Below are positions 4,925-13,156 of a DNA stretch of 13,692 nt, one piece after another. The notes under the pieces are model-generated. The model had not been told where the DNA came from and did no database searches. It worked only from the letters and a program-made list of their open reading frames with translations. Both the position numbers and the translations under genes were made by a program. Positions within the stretch are counted from its first letter, which is position 1; every line of letters begins with the position of its first letter. The DNA comes from Nitrospirota bacterium. Lineage in GTDB: Bacteria > NPL-UPA2 > JAGMAN01. The stretch lies in assembly GCA_030605915.1 (NCBI GenBank), contig JAUWHM010000116.1, positions 1-13,692 on the forward strand. Direction: 5' to 3'.

Positions 4925-6427
4925 CTAATCTCCCTTAGAGATCACTGCATAAATGGTTGTGCCGACGGGAAGTCCAAAATTGTCTGCAACCTTTATTTCT
5001 AGCTCAAACAAAATTTTTAGGAACTCATTTAAAACTTTAGGAGGTAAGGTAGTAGTATCGCTATGTGGTCTTTGGCCTGAAACAATGAATCTCCTCATTA
5101 TTCTTATAGGGGCAACAGCAAAGAAAGAGGTAAAGAAAAAATAGCCCATCTTTTCAACCCTTAGTCCTGCCTCCTGCAAGTCACGCCTCAAAGAATCCTT
5201 TTCATACCTTCTTAAATGACACAATGCCTCATCGTGTTGACTCCAGAGAATCCTAAAAGCGGGAACAGTGATAATAATTTTCCCCTCATCTTTTAAGACT
5301 CTCTTCAGCTCCCCTAATGCCTCTACAGGACTGGAAACATGTTCTAAGAGATCAAGGCAGGCAATAACATCAAAAGTCTTATCCATATAGGCAATCTCCT
5401 CAACCGGACATTGGGTTACCTTGTTTAGGCCTCTTTTTGTGCAGAATTCTATCGCCTGTTCAGAAACATCAATACCAAAAGTTTCGCCTAATTTACTAAA
5501 CACCAATAAAATGCCACCCGTGCCTGAACCAGCATCAAGAATAGTGGGAGACGAAATATTTAAAGACTTAATTAAATGGACTACTAATTTTCTCCGACTG
5601 ACAAACCACCAGTGATAGTTCTCAAGCTCATACATATAGTTATATTCGTCTGGCCCCAAATATTTAGCAAGAGGATTAATCGGCGTGCAATGCCAGTTTC
5701 TCACCTGTAATATATTAAAAAACATCTTTATCGAATCGGTAAACAGATTAATCTTTGAGCCACTAACATGATGCCAGGAAACAGGCCCCTCTTTGACCCT
5801 GTAGCCCATTTTATGGGCAAGATATAGAATCTCAATATCAAACCCAAAACCCTCCAAATAACTCCTGGAAAACAAGGGTTTGACCACTTCTTTTCTAAAC
5901 ATCTTAAATCCACATTGGGTATCTTCGATGTTTTTAAAAAGAAATATATGAACAAAAAAATTAAAGACCAGCCCTATAAGTTTTCTGTACCACTTAACTC
6001 TCAAAATCTGCTCCTTGCCCCTTAAAACTCGTGAGCCAACAAAGATATCATAACCTTCTTCTAAATAATGCAGGTTTTTCTCTATCTCCCAAGGCTCAAC
6101 CGAACCATCAGCATCTAAAAATACACCTATCTTCCCCTTTGACTCCAAAAGTCCCCTTTTAACCGCATACCCCTTGCCTCTATTTTTTCTGATTCTGATT
6201 GTCCCCAGATCAGAAAATCGGGTTTTATAGGATGTGGCAACTTCCCAGGTCTTATCCATACTTCCATCATCAACGACGATTATCTGGTATGTCTTTTTAC
6301 TCCTATTACAGTAAGAGATAACCCTGTGGAGAAATAACGGCAGCCTCTTAGCTTCATTGAAGGCGGGAATTACAATTGAGATATCCACCTTAACGTTACA
6401 TTTCAGGTCAAACCCATTTTGTCTCAT
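4925..6427 (-). CDS. Fusion: ALG5/DPM1-like GT2 glycosyltransferase plus class I SAM methyltransferase
   Basis: Residues about 14-240 form a GT2 domain: SIVIPAFNE (17-25), VVDDGSMDKT (51-60), NRGKGYAV (82-89), the metal-binding DADGS (105-109), GSR (131-133), and EDTQCGFKMF (168-177). The GKGYAV, DADGS and DTQCGFK set resembles eukaryotic ALG5 dolichyl-phosphate glucosyltransferase. Residues about 264-495 form a class I methyltransferase: YHWWFVSRRK (271-280), SAM loop LDAGSGTGG (297-305), acidic GID (318-320), and LDLLEHV (358-364). No transmembrane anchor is obvious apart from hydrophobic stretches near 150-165 and 428-442. A GGGGGA-type ribosome site precedes the ATG at 6427. Sampled lines average about 37% G+C against 45-52% in sampled neighbouring genes, hinting at separate ancestry. 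The glycosyltransferase probably makes a polyprenyl-phosphate sugar; the methyl acceptor is unknown. Confidence 0.85.
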   Translation of the reverse strand: MRQNGFDLKCNVKVDISIVIPAFNEAKRLPLFLHRVISYCNRSKKTYQIIVVDDGSMDKTWEVATSYKTRFSDLGTIRIRKNRGKGYAVKRGLLESKGKIGVFLDADGSVEPWEIEKNLHYLEEGYDIFVGSRVLRGKEQILRVKWYRKLIGLVFNFFVHIFLFKNIEDTQCGFKMFRKEVVKPLFSRSYLEGFGFDIEILYLAHKMGYRVKEGPVSWHHVSGSKINLFTDSIKMFFNILQVRNWHCTPINPLAKYLGPDEYNYMYELENYHWWFVSRRKLVVHLIKSLNISSPTILDAGSGTGGILLVFSKLGETFGIDVSEQAIEFCTKRGLNKVTQCPVEEIAYMDKTFDVIACLDLLEHVSSPVEALGELKRVLKDEGKIIITVPAFRILWSQHDEALCHLRRYEKDSLRRDLQEAGLRVEKMGYFFFTSFFAVAPIRIMRRFIVSGQRPHSDTTTLPPKVLNEFLKILFELEIKVADNFGLPVGTTIYAVISKGD

Positions 6428-6477
6428 TAAACTTCCCCCGCCTCTAATGCAGAAATATCTCCTGTCCTGTCCATCTG

Positions 6478-7233
6478 CTAAAGTCCTTTTCTGAGAAACA
6501 GCTTATATCTCTTTAGCCTGCTCAGGTGGAGAAGGTATCTGGCCAATGTCCAGAGGGTCTTTATCCCGTAAATTATACCATCAATGAGATTGACTGAGGA
6601 GGCCTCCTTGAAATATCTGGTGGGGACAGGAATCTCGCCTATTCTAAAATTGAAGACTATGGCTTGAACCAGAATCTGCGTATCAAAGACGAACCCATCG
6701 GAATTCTCCTCAAAAGGGACTGTCTCTAAAACTTCCCGGCGGAAGGCCCGGAATCCAGAGTGGAACTCCGAGAGGTTCTGCCCCAGGACGATATTCTCAA
6801 CGAAAGTTAAGAACCGGTTAGCCAGATATTTATACAGGGGCATACCGCCTTCTAAAGTCTCGCGTCTGGTTCTGATGCGCGTGCCAATCATCACATCGCA
6901 TATCCCGTCTTTAATCAGACCAACCAAATAGGGAGTCAGGCGACTATCGTACTGATAATCGGGATGAATCATGACAATAATGTCAGCTCCGTCCTTCAGC
7001 GCTTCTTGGTACAAAGTTTTTTGATTGGCTCCATAACCTCTATTTACCCTATGCTCGAGAACCTTTATTCCTAACCTCTTTGCTATCTCCACTGTCTTAT
7101 CTCTACTGGCATCATCTCCCAGGATTACCTCATCCACCACTCCCTCTGGAATATCCCGATAAGTCCGCTCCAGCGTTTTCTCAGCATTATAGGCTGGCAT
7201 AACTACCACCACCTTCAGCTTACTATCCTTCAC
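6478..7233 (-). CDS. GT2 family glycosyltransferase (DPM1-like, HPDYQYD variant)
   Basis: This 251-residue single-domain GT2 enzyme has VVVVMPAYNAEKT (8-20), LGDDASRDKT (38-47), NRGYGANQ (64-71), and MIHPDYQYD (88-96). The last takes the place of the common DxD loop; D92 would be the metal ligand. GTRIRTRRE and FHSGFRAFRREVLE follow, then a basic amphipathic C-terminus (RLKRYKLFLRKG) likely to touch the membrane. This motif set occurs in a recognisable bacterial GT2 subgroup related to polyprenyl-phosphate sugar synthases. The start is GTG at 7233 within a GTGA overlap with the stop of the upstream GT39-like gene, and GGGGAG lies about 7 nt upstream, so the two are translationally coupled. 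It probably supplies a lipid-linked sugar to that partner; sugar identity is unknown. Confidence 0.82.
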   Translation of the reverse strand: MKDSKLKVVVVMPAYNAEKTLERTYRDIPEGVVDEVILGDDASRDKTVEIAKRLGIKVLEHRVNRGYGANQKTLYQEALKDGADIIVMIHPDYQYDSRLTPYLVGLIKDGICDVMIGTRIRTRRETLEGGMPLYKYLANRFLTFVENIVLGQNLSEFHSGFRAFRREVLETVPFEENSDGFVFDTQILVQAIVFNFRIGEIPVPTRYFKEASSVNLIDGIIYGIKTLWTLARYLLHLSRLKRYKLFLRKGL

Positions 7234-8855
7234 TTCCGTCTCCCCTTTCTTACAAACAGTAGAATCTTGGCTATCTCGGGGTTCCTCCTGACCAATTCCA
7301 TTGCCCTCTCCCTCTGTCCGAGGAGGTACCTCGTCTCATTCGTGGCCATCAGGATGACACCATCCAAACGATAGTCTTTCTCTATCATCTCATTTGTTGC
7401 TTGAAAGATGTATCCTTCTGTATAGGGACCCGACAGCAATGACATAGAAATATTCACAAGGAGTATATACTTCGGCTTATTGGCTTTCACCTCCCCAATT
7501 ACTGCTCGTTGCTTTGCTGAGGCATCCTTAAAATTGCCCATTAACGGGTAGAAGAATATATACTTAGTTGCACTCTTACGCTCGGCATAAAAGAGGATTT
7601 CAGGCTCCGAACCAAAAATATAAATTGTATCTTCGGGTGAGGTGTTTCTCTTTAGATACTGAGCGATGCGCTTTGCCTCGACAAACGGATTTCCCTCATC
7701 AATACTCTTGCAAATCTGCTCAGGTGTATATACGAATAGATATTTGTAGTTAGCTATCAAAGGCATGCTGACAATCAACATTAGAAGACAGGCAAAAGCT
7801 AACATTCGCAAGGCCTTTCTCCCAAGCGCTCTTATTGCCTTTATTAATGCTACCAGGCAGTAGCCAGCAGTTAGAGCCAGAGGGGGAGCAATCTGAATAA
7901 AGTAATGAGGGCGGAAATGCCATCCCACACATACTCCCATAAAGGAGAAAAGAAACCATCCGAGCACCAGCACTGCATTTGAATTCTTTCTTTTCAAAAG
8001 AAGCCGAAAGGAATAGAGGGAAAGTACCCAGAAGGTTATGTCCGACCTTAATATCACCCCAAATGTGTAGCCAAACGAAGACGGAATTTGCTTTAGAGAA
8101 ATACTGGTTGAATAAGCAAAGTTATGCAAAAACACACCATAAAGGAAATCATCCCAGGCGCCTTTTACCTCAAAAAAGGCGAAAATTGGAAGCAAAATAG
8201 TTAGAAACCCAAGAGCGAAGAGGAGATACCTTTTGGTCAAGATATTAATTCTTCTTTCTCGGCTCTTATAAAAATCGTATAGCATAAATGCTAAGATAAA
8301 AGTAGCGTTGAGAAGAGCCACCTGTTTTATCATAAATCCAACTCCGTTTAATAGGCCGCATACAAAAAGAGGAAAAGAGCTTCCACCCTTAAGAACCGAG
8401 GCCAAAATGATTAGGCTGGCAATGAGTGGTAACAGCATGAATATCTCTGTGTTGGCAGCATGTCCAAGGACACATGGCTCCATAGTTATCAGCGAAAATA
8501 TGGAAGCAGCCACCAGTCCAACAGTCTGTCCAAACAACATTTTGCCCAATTTATAGATGAGAAGAATCTCTATCAAGGTATAGATATAAGTAAACATATG
8601 AATGGATTCTGGCGTTGTACCGAGTGTTTTGAAAATGAGCCAATAAATGCAGAAAATCCCAGGTGGTTTTTGGTCAAAGACATCCTTATAGGGAATTTCT
8701 CCCTGGTCCATCCGCTGGGCAGTGTAGGCATACTCTCCCTCATCCCGCTCCAGCGGTACGGACACGAAGGGCAACCGAATCAAGAGAGATGTGATGGCTA
8801 TTACCCCGAGCAGGGCAACCGATAGGGCATTCTTATTCAACCTTATCTTGTTCAC
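7230..8855 (-). CDS. GT39-like (ArnT/PMT-type) membrane glycosyltransferase
   Basis: This 541-residue GT-C protein has a first membrane segment at about 10-29, then the catalytic-loop signature ERDEGEYAYTAQRM (36-49) with D38-E39, and a GEIPYKDVFDQKPPG segment (52-66). GHAANTEIF (131-139) and RPHYFIQIAPPLAL (314-327) are typical of bacterial GT39/ArnT-like enzymes. About 10-11 membrane segments run to residue 368, followed by a soluble C-terminal domain of about 170 residues. Known relatives transfer a sugar from polyprenyl phosphate on the outer face of the inner membrane. The start is GTG at 8855 with AGGAAGAG upstream, 28 nt after the GT87-like gene. It overlaps the next GT2 gene by 4 nt, suggesting that GT2 makes its donor. 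Donor and acceptor are not evident. Confidence 0.85.
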   Translation of the reverse strand: MNKIRLNKNALSVALLGVIAITSLLIRLPFVSVPLERDEGEYAYTAQRMDQGEIPYKDVFDQKPPGIFCIYWLIFKTLGTTPESIHMFTYIYTLIEILLIYKLGKMLFGQTVGLVAASIFSLITMEPCVLGHAANTEIFMLLPLIASLIILASVLKGGSSFPLFVCGLLNGVGFMIKQVALLNATFILAFMLYDFYKSRERRINILTKRYLLFALGFLTILLPIFAFFEVKGAWDDFLYGVFLHNFAYSTSISLKQIPSSFGYTFGVILRSDITFWVLSLYSFRLLLKRKNSNAVLVLGWFLFSFMGVCVGWHFRPHYFIQIAPPLALTAGYCLVALIKAIRALGRKALRMLAFACLLMLIVSMPLIANYKYLFVYTPEQICKSIDEGNPFVEAKRIAQYLKRNTSPEDTIYIFGSEPEILFYAERKSATKYIFFYPLMGNFKDASAKQRAVIGEVKANKPKYILLVNISMSLLSGPYTEGYIFQATNEMIEKDYRLDGVILMATNETRYLLGQRERAMELVRRNPEIAKILLFVRKGRRK

Positions 8856-8883
8856 TCTGGTCTCTTCCTATGCACCTTCAATC

Positions 8884-10176
8884 TCACTTTCGCCAGCGCT
8901 GTCCTAAACCGATGCCATGATGGGTGTCAAATTGTTTCGCCTTAAGGTAAATATACCATCCAAAGATGAGCATTGTAGGAACGGTCAGCTGCAGATTTGT
9001 GAGTGCGGCAATCTGGTCAGAGGGTACGGAGATGATATAGATTACTGACAAGAGAATCTTCAACTTAACACAAGAAAGAGCCGATGTGCTCATCCTCGAA
9101 ATAGCTCCTATTGATAACAGGGCGGGCAGGATTAGAAGGGTGAGCTCGTAGCTGAACAGATAGGGACTAACCAATAGGGCGGTTACCACCGATAGGGCAA
9201 ACTTCAGATCAAAAATAGCTCCTTTCTCCGTATCCCTGGCCACCCAAAGCCGCAGGACGAAGAATAAGGAGAGCAAGGATAAAGATATGGTGAAGATATT
9301 GGAAAGCACAAGCCTCTCTCCAAAGATCATTCTGAAAAAGGCATTGTAGCAATGCATCTTCCAAATTTTCCAGCCAGCATCTCTCTGATAGCCAGCGTGT
9401 TCGAAGATAACCCCGAGGTAAGAGCCTATGTTTTCAAAGCCGATTATTGAGCTGGAAATTACTATGAGGAGAAGAGCGGTGGCCACAAAAGTGCCTACTG
9501 TTTTCCAGCGACCCGATATGGCCATTAGCAAAGGAAAGAGGAGGAACAACTGGGGCTTGTAAAGTCCCAGGGCCAATACCAACCCTGCCCACCACTCCGC
9601 TTGTCTCTTCAATAGATGGTAGAATAGAACGATAATGAAAAGGGAAAGAGCCGAGTTCTGACCTCCGGCAAGACATTCCACTAAAAAGGGAATATATGAA
9701 AGACAGACTAACCCGGTTAGAATCCAGTCTCTATTGCTAAAACCTGGAAGGTGCTGCCTCATGATTAACAGGCTGGATATGAAGAGGACAATGGATAGCA
9801 ATGTCCAGAGGGAGAAAGCTTTCAGGTATGAGAGCCTGGCAAGGGGGACAAAGAGGTAAGCAAAGAAGGGAGGAGCAACGTACTGATAGAAGCGGTCGGT
9901 CTTCTGAGGCGAAATGATGGCCTTCTGCGATTCTCGCTGCAGAGAAACATCGTAGAGCCGGTCAGCTTGTCCTTCGTTAATTATTCTGCCGGCTGTATAA
10001 AACTCAATGAAATCTCCCCCAATGACTCCACCAAATCTGTCCAGAAGTCCTTCCCCGGTAAATACCGTCCATAGGTAGACGATTATGAAAACAGTTAAGA
10101 CGCTAAAGGACCCGATCTTTATTGACCTCCGATTTATCCTTTTATCAATTATACTAAGAAATTGTTCAATCTTCAC
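8884..10176 (-). CDS. GT87-like (DUF2029) membrane glycosyltransferase
   Basis: This 430-residue polytopic protein has the DUF2029/GT87 signatures. These are GGDFIEFYTAGRIINEG (53-69) with D55 and E58, then RLYD (73-76), then YQYVAPPFFAYLFVPLARLSY (97-117). LAGGQNSALSLF (169-180) is a landmark of the family, as is YKPQLFLLFPL later. About ten hydrophobic helices are seen. Characterised GT87 members such as mycobacterial PimE are polyprenyl-phosphate-mannose-dependent mannosyltransferases; the sugar used here is unknown. The start is GTG at 10176 in a GTGA overlap with the stop of the DUF2723-TPR gene, with AGGAGGAG about 11 nt upstream. The C-terminus (HHGIGLGQRWRK) is short, hydrophilic and basic. 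Confidence 0.85.
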   Translation of the reverse strand: MKIEQFLSIIDKRINRRSIKIGSFSVLTVFIIVYLWTVFTGEGLLDRFGGVIGGDFIEFYTAGRIINEGQADRLYDVSLQRESQKAIISPQKTDRFYQYVAPPFFAYLFVPLARLSYLKAFSLWTLLSIVLFISSLLIMRQHLPGFSNRDWILTGLVCLSYIPFLVECLAGGQNSALSLFIIVLFYHLLKRQAEWWAGLVLALGLYKPQLFLLFPLLMAISGRWKTVGTFVATALLLIVISSSIIGFENIGSYLGVIFEHAGYQRDAGWKIWKMHCYNAFFRMIFGERLVLSNIFTISLSLLSLFFVLRLWVARDTEKGAIFDLKFALSVVTALLVSPYLFSYELTLLILPALLSIGAISRMSTSALSCVKLKILLSVIYIISVPSDQIAALTNLQLTVPTMLIFGWYIYLKAKQFDTHHGIGLGQRWRK

Positions 10177-12431
10177 CTGGGAACAAACTCCTCCTTGATA
10201 CTCCTGAGATTTTCCTGGGCCATCTTATTATCCGGGTCAAGTTCCAGAACCATCTTAAATTCAGTTGCTGCCTTTTCCCTTAACCCCAGCCTCTCATAAG
10301 CTGTCCCCAGATTGATGTGTGCTTCTATAAGGTCTGGATTAATCTTCAGGGCTTTCTCATATTGACTAATAGCCTCATCTAATCTGCCCTGGCTGGCCAA
10401 GGCAGTCCCGAGGTTATAGTGCCCTCTTGCCTTTACAGTTCCCCCTCCTGATGAGATAGCCTTTCTAAACTCACTTATCGCTTCCTCAGTCTGGCCCCCT
10501 TGAGCATAAATAACCCCTAAGGCATTGTGGACCCGGGCGAAGTCGGGACTTAAACTGACTGCTCTTCTGTACTCGCGGGCGGCTTCAGCATCTCTTCCCT
10601 TCCCAAGATAATTCACCCCTAATCCGTAATGAGTTAAGGCGTAGTTTCGAACCATCTCTTTGGTGCGCTTATCCTTAAACATGGCCCCATCCAGGCCCCT
10701 AAACCTGTAGGTATCCCAGAGAAGGCGGCGGCTCCTCTCCACGGACTCCTCCTCTGCCTGGCTTACCTTAAAAACAATTCCAATGCGAACGATGGGATGA
10801 CTCTCGCCGGCAAAACCCGGGTCAATGCCGTATATAGCCCGCTCTCCCACGTTTCTGGCCAGGATATCATCAATCATAATCCGGCTGAGCTTTCCATCTG
10901 TGCCGGATTTAAGGGCTTCTTCCGGGTAGGGAAGGGCTATATCCAGCTGACTCTGCTTGATCTGTTTCAGATACCAGTCAGCGTACCAGGGAGTTGAGAG
11001 CAAGTTGCTAACCACCACAACTACATCTTTCCTCTCTCCCTCTGCCAATTGTAGATACCAGAGGGGAAAAACATTATTGTCCCCTTTGGAAAAGAGGATT
11101 GCCTTTGGCTCTACCGACCGGAGTATATTCATCCCATAGTCGTAAGCAAAGTAATGGTTGTTCTTATCAATGTAGTAATAATGAGCTTTCAAAGGAATAA
11201 GGGGCAAGAATAGGGCCAGGAGGCACCAGGCCCTTGCTTTGGGGGAACTCCTCATCTGTCTTACTTCTATTAAACCTTTTATCCCAAAGCCTATCCAGAG
11301 CGAAAAGATGAGGTGGGCGGGAATGAAGAATACATCCAGCATCAAAGGAATATCTTTATCGGGGATGTTAGAGTAGGATACAAAAAATACTACATCGGCC
11401 AGAAGAATGAGGAGGGAAAAGATAAAAAAATTTCTATCTCTCTTCCACAGCTTCAGTGCCCCAACCAAACCAAGCCAGAAACAGAAGAGGGTGAACTCCC
11501 TTCCCAGGCAACAGAAGTAGCGCTTGCCGTTCTTGAGGAGCACAGAAAGGGAGTGGCCAAGCTCGGTACTTTCCAGCCGATAATGCTCCCGGCTAAGGAC
11601 TGATAGAAAACCTCTCAGACTTTCAGGATTTCCCCAGTCAAGGGGGGGGTTCTGGAGAGAGCGGATGGGAAGGTAGAGATAAACGGAGATGCCCAATAGA
11701 AAGAAAAAAATGAGTTGCCAGGGATTGGTGATTGGTGATTGGTGATTGGTGAGAATAAAATAGAGGATGGCCGGAAGAAGAAGGAGCATGCTGTGGTGGT
11801 TTCCAAGGCTCAGTCCATAGAGGAAGGCAAGTAAACTCAGTGAATGGTAACTGGTGATTGGTGATTGATGATGAGCCGAAGTTAGTGGTTCCCTCCACTG
11901 AACTAGAATTAAAATGATTAAGGCCACAAAGAAAGCATTAAGCGTATAGACTTCAGCAATCACTGCTTGCGACCAAAAAGTGTAGGAGAAAGCCAGAAAA
12001 AGAGAAGCAGCTATGGCCGGGATGTGCTGGTCAAGACCAGTTAGAAATAAATTTCTAAATGGGTCAAGTATTCCAGTAGCCGGATGTTTAGACAGTTGCT
12101 CAGGAGAATCGGAGACCGACGGAGTGAGGGAGCGGCAGACTATAAGACAGATAAAATAAATGAGCACCACCGTCCCCGATGCAAAGAAGGCTGACATCAG
12201 GTTCACCCTCCAGGCAATGCTACCCACGGGGATGAGGCTAAAAAGCTTGCCTAATAAAGTATAGAGGGGATAGCCTGGTGGATGAGCGATGCCTAAAAGG
12301 TAAGAAGCGGTAATAAGCTCTCCACTGTCATCCCACCAGATGGAAGGGCATAGTGTCTTTAAATAAAGACCAAAAGAACTTAGGAACAGAAGAAGAGCAA
12401 CCAAATATGTTCTTTTGCTTCTGCTTTTCAT
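10173..12431 (-). CDS. DUF2723 GT-C membrane glycosyltransferase with C-terminal TPR repeats
   Basis: This 752-residue protein has two parts. Residues 1 to about 400 form a polytopic DUF2723 domain: helix 9-27, the signature CPSIWWDDSGELITAS (28-43) with D34, D35 and E38, HPPGYPLYTLLGKL (50-63), IAEVYTLNAFF (158-168), GLSLGNHHSMLL (206-217), and NPPLDWGNPESL (261-272). DUF2723 proteins are annotated as protein O-mannosyltransferase-like GT-C enzymes. An extracytoplasmic region follows, then four TPR motifs at about 598-631, 632-667, 668-703 and 704-737. The layout resembles eukaryotic TMTC O-mannosyltransferases. Two loops (187-196 and 228-237) contain an HQSPIT peptide encoded by 7-bp tandem repeats. 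The ATG at 12431 overlaps the upstream GT2 stop (ATGA), and AGAGGAG abuts it directly, too close for normal initiation, so coupling probably matters. Confidence 0.87.
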   Translation of the reverse strand: MKSRSKRTYLVALLLFLSSFGLYLKTLCPSIWWDDSGELITASYLLGIAHPPGYPLYTLLGKLFSLIPVGSIAWRVNLMSAFFASGTVVLIYFICLIVCRSLTPSVSDSPEQLSKHPATGILDPFRNLFLTGLDQHIPAIAASLFLAFSYTFWSQAVIAEVYTLNAFFVALIILILVQWREPLTSAHHQSPITSYHSLSLLAFLYGLSLGNHHSMLLLLPAILYFILTNHQSPITNPWQLIFFFLLGISVYLYLPIRSLQNPPLDWGNPESLRGFLSVLSREHYRLESTELGHSLSVLLKNGKRYFCCLGREFTLFCFWLGLVGALKLWKRDRNFFIFSLLILLADVVFFVSYSNIPDKDIPLMLDVFFIPAHLIFSLWIGFGIKGLIEVRQMRSSPKARAWCLLALFLPLIPLKAHYYYIDKNNHYFAYDYGMNILRSVEPKAILFSKGDNNVFPLWYLQLAEGERKDVVVVVSNLLSTPWYADWYLKQIKQSQLDIALPYPEEALKSGTDGKLSRIMIDDILARNVGERAIYGIDPGFAGESHPIVRIGIVFKVSQAEEESVERSRRLLWDTYRFRGLDGAMFKDKRTKEMVRNYALTHYGLGVNYLGKGRDAEAAREYRRAVSLSPDFARVHNALGVIYAQGGQTEEAISEFRKAISSGGGTVKARGHYNLGTALASQGRLDEAISQYEKALKINPDLIEAHINLGTAYERLGLREKAATEFKMVLELDPDNKMAQENLRSIKEEFVPR
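11642..11649. repeat. 8-bp G/C homopolymer inside the DUF2723 coding region
   Basis: Eight consecutive G on the plus strand (C on the coding strand) encode the end of Asn261, Pro262, Pro263 and the start of Leu264. A one-base slip would frameshift the protein within its catalytic domain. Tracts of this length can be mutable, but NPPLDWG is also a normal family motif. Confidence 0.8.
11723..11752. repeat. Heptamer short tandem repeat (GATTGGT)4 in the DUF2723 gene
   Basis: Four perfect 7-bp units plus two bases encode the TNHQSPITN stretch at about residues 228-236, in the predicted loop between two membrane segments (AILYFIL and WQLIFFFLLG). Because 7 is not a multiple of 3, every coding-strand frame gives the same circular heptapeptide and no stop. 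Confidence 0.85.
11842..11869. repeat. Degenerate heptamer tandem repeat, second copy in the DUF2723 gene
   Basis: Four 7-bp units (GAATGGT, AACTGGT, GATTGGT, GATTGAT) encode the HQSPITSYH stretch at about residues 188-196. This lies in another predicted loop, between VALIILILVQW and LLAFLYGLSLG. It belongs to the same repeat family as 11723-11752, about 90 bp away, with more divergence. Confidence 0.75.
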
Positions 12432-13156
12432 CTCCTCTTACCGAACAGCCTTCTCAGTAACGAACCAAGCCTCAGTCTCCAGACCATAAAGACTGCTTCC
12501 CGAACTATCTTCTTGCTCATCTTTGAGGTTCCAGCGTGGCGGTCAATAAATATTATGGGAACCTCCCCAATCCTATATCCTTTCTCCCAACACCTATAAT
12601 TTACCTCTATCTGGAAGGAGTAGCCGTCGGAACGGATCTTATCCAAGTCAATACTCTCCAGAACCTCGCGCCGGAAACATTTGAACCCGGTGGTACAATC
12701 GCTGAGCCGCAGTCCAGTGATAGCCCTGACATAGAGGCTAGCAAATAGGCTTAACATGAGACGCGTGATCGGCCAGTTCACCACGCTCACCCCATGCAGA
12801 TATCTTGACCCAATGACTAAATGGCAGTCTTTGATTTTCTCCAGGAAGTCCGGGATATACTTAGGGTCGTGGGAAAAATCAGCGTCCATCTCAAAGATGT
12901 AGTCAACATCCTGCTTGAGGGCATATTTGAAGCCCTGAATATAAGCAGAACCCAAACCTGCCTTCCCCTCTCTATGGATAACCTGCACTTGAGAATGGTT
13001 TCGGGAAAGTTCATCGGCTAACTCTCCCGTCCCATCAGGAGAATTATCATCTACAATTAAGATGTGAAAATCCGCCCCAAGTTTTAGTATCTCCGGAACT
13101 AATGCTCTGATATTTTCCCTTTCGTTATAAGTAGGAATAATGACCATAGATTTCAT
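12428..13156 (-). CDS. Polyprenol monophosphomannose synthase-like GT2 glycosyltransferase (DPM1 family)
   Basis: This 242-residue enzyme has a near-complete DPM1/Ppm signature: VIIPTYNERENI (5-16), VDDNSPDGTGELAD (35-48), GKAGLGSAYIQGF (64-76), EMDADFSHDPKYIP (89-102), VIGSRYLHG (114-122), SDCTTGFKCFRREVLE (152-167), SDGYSFQIE (176-184), and GTSKMSKKIV (209-218). No membrane helices follow, as in soluble DPM1 types. The reaction would be transfer of mannose or a related sugar from a nucleotide donor to polyprenyl phosphate on the cytoplasmic face. An in-frame ATG at 13204 is rejected in favour of 13156. GAGGAG lies 6 nt before 13156, it forms an ATGA overlap with the upstream YfhO-like stop, and the family begins there. 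It also overlaps the DUF2723 gene by 4 nt and is its likely donor supplier. Confidence 0.9.
   Translation of the reverse strand: MKSMVIIPTYNERENIRALVPEILKLGADFHILIVDDNSPDGTGELADELSRNHSQVQVIHREGKAGLGSAYIQGFKYALKQDVDYIFEMDADFSHDPKYIPDFLEKIKDCHLVIGSRYLHGVSVVNWPITRLMLSLFASLYVRAITGLRLSDCTTGFKCFRREVLESIDLDKIRSDGYSFQIEVNYRCWEKGYRIGEVPIIFIDRHAGTSKMSKKIVREAVFMVWRLRLGSLLRRLFGKRR

Noticed and set aside
6568..7200. HPDYQYD in the GT2 enzyme at 6478-7233 as a broken DxD catalytic motif
   Set aside because: This variant is characteristic of a recognised GT2 subgroup and retains an Asp in the metal-binding place, so the enzyme is probably active.
8460..8825. Plus-strand ORF of 121 codons antisense to the GT39-like gene
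   Set aside because: It mirrors a well-supported coding region containing the ERDEGEYAY motif, with no domain or plausible ribosome site of its own.
11615..11898. Two overlapping minus-strand ORFs that also encode SPITNHQ repeats
   Set aside because: They are out-of-frame readings of the DUF2723 gene. The heptamer repeat gives the same peptide in every frame, so the apparent repeat protein is an artefact.
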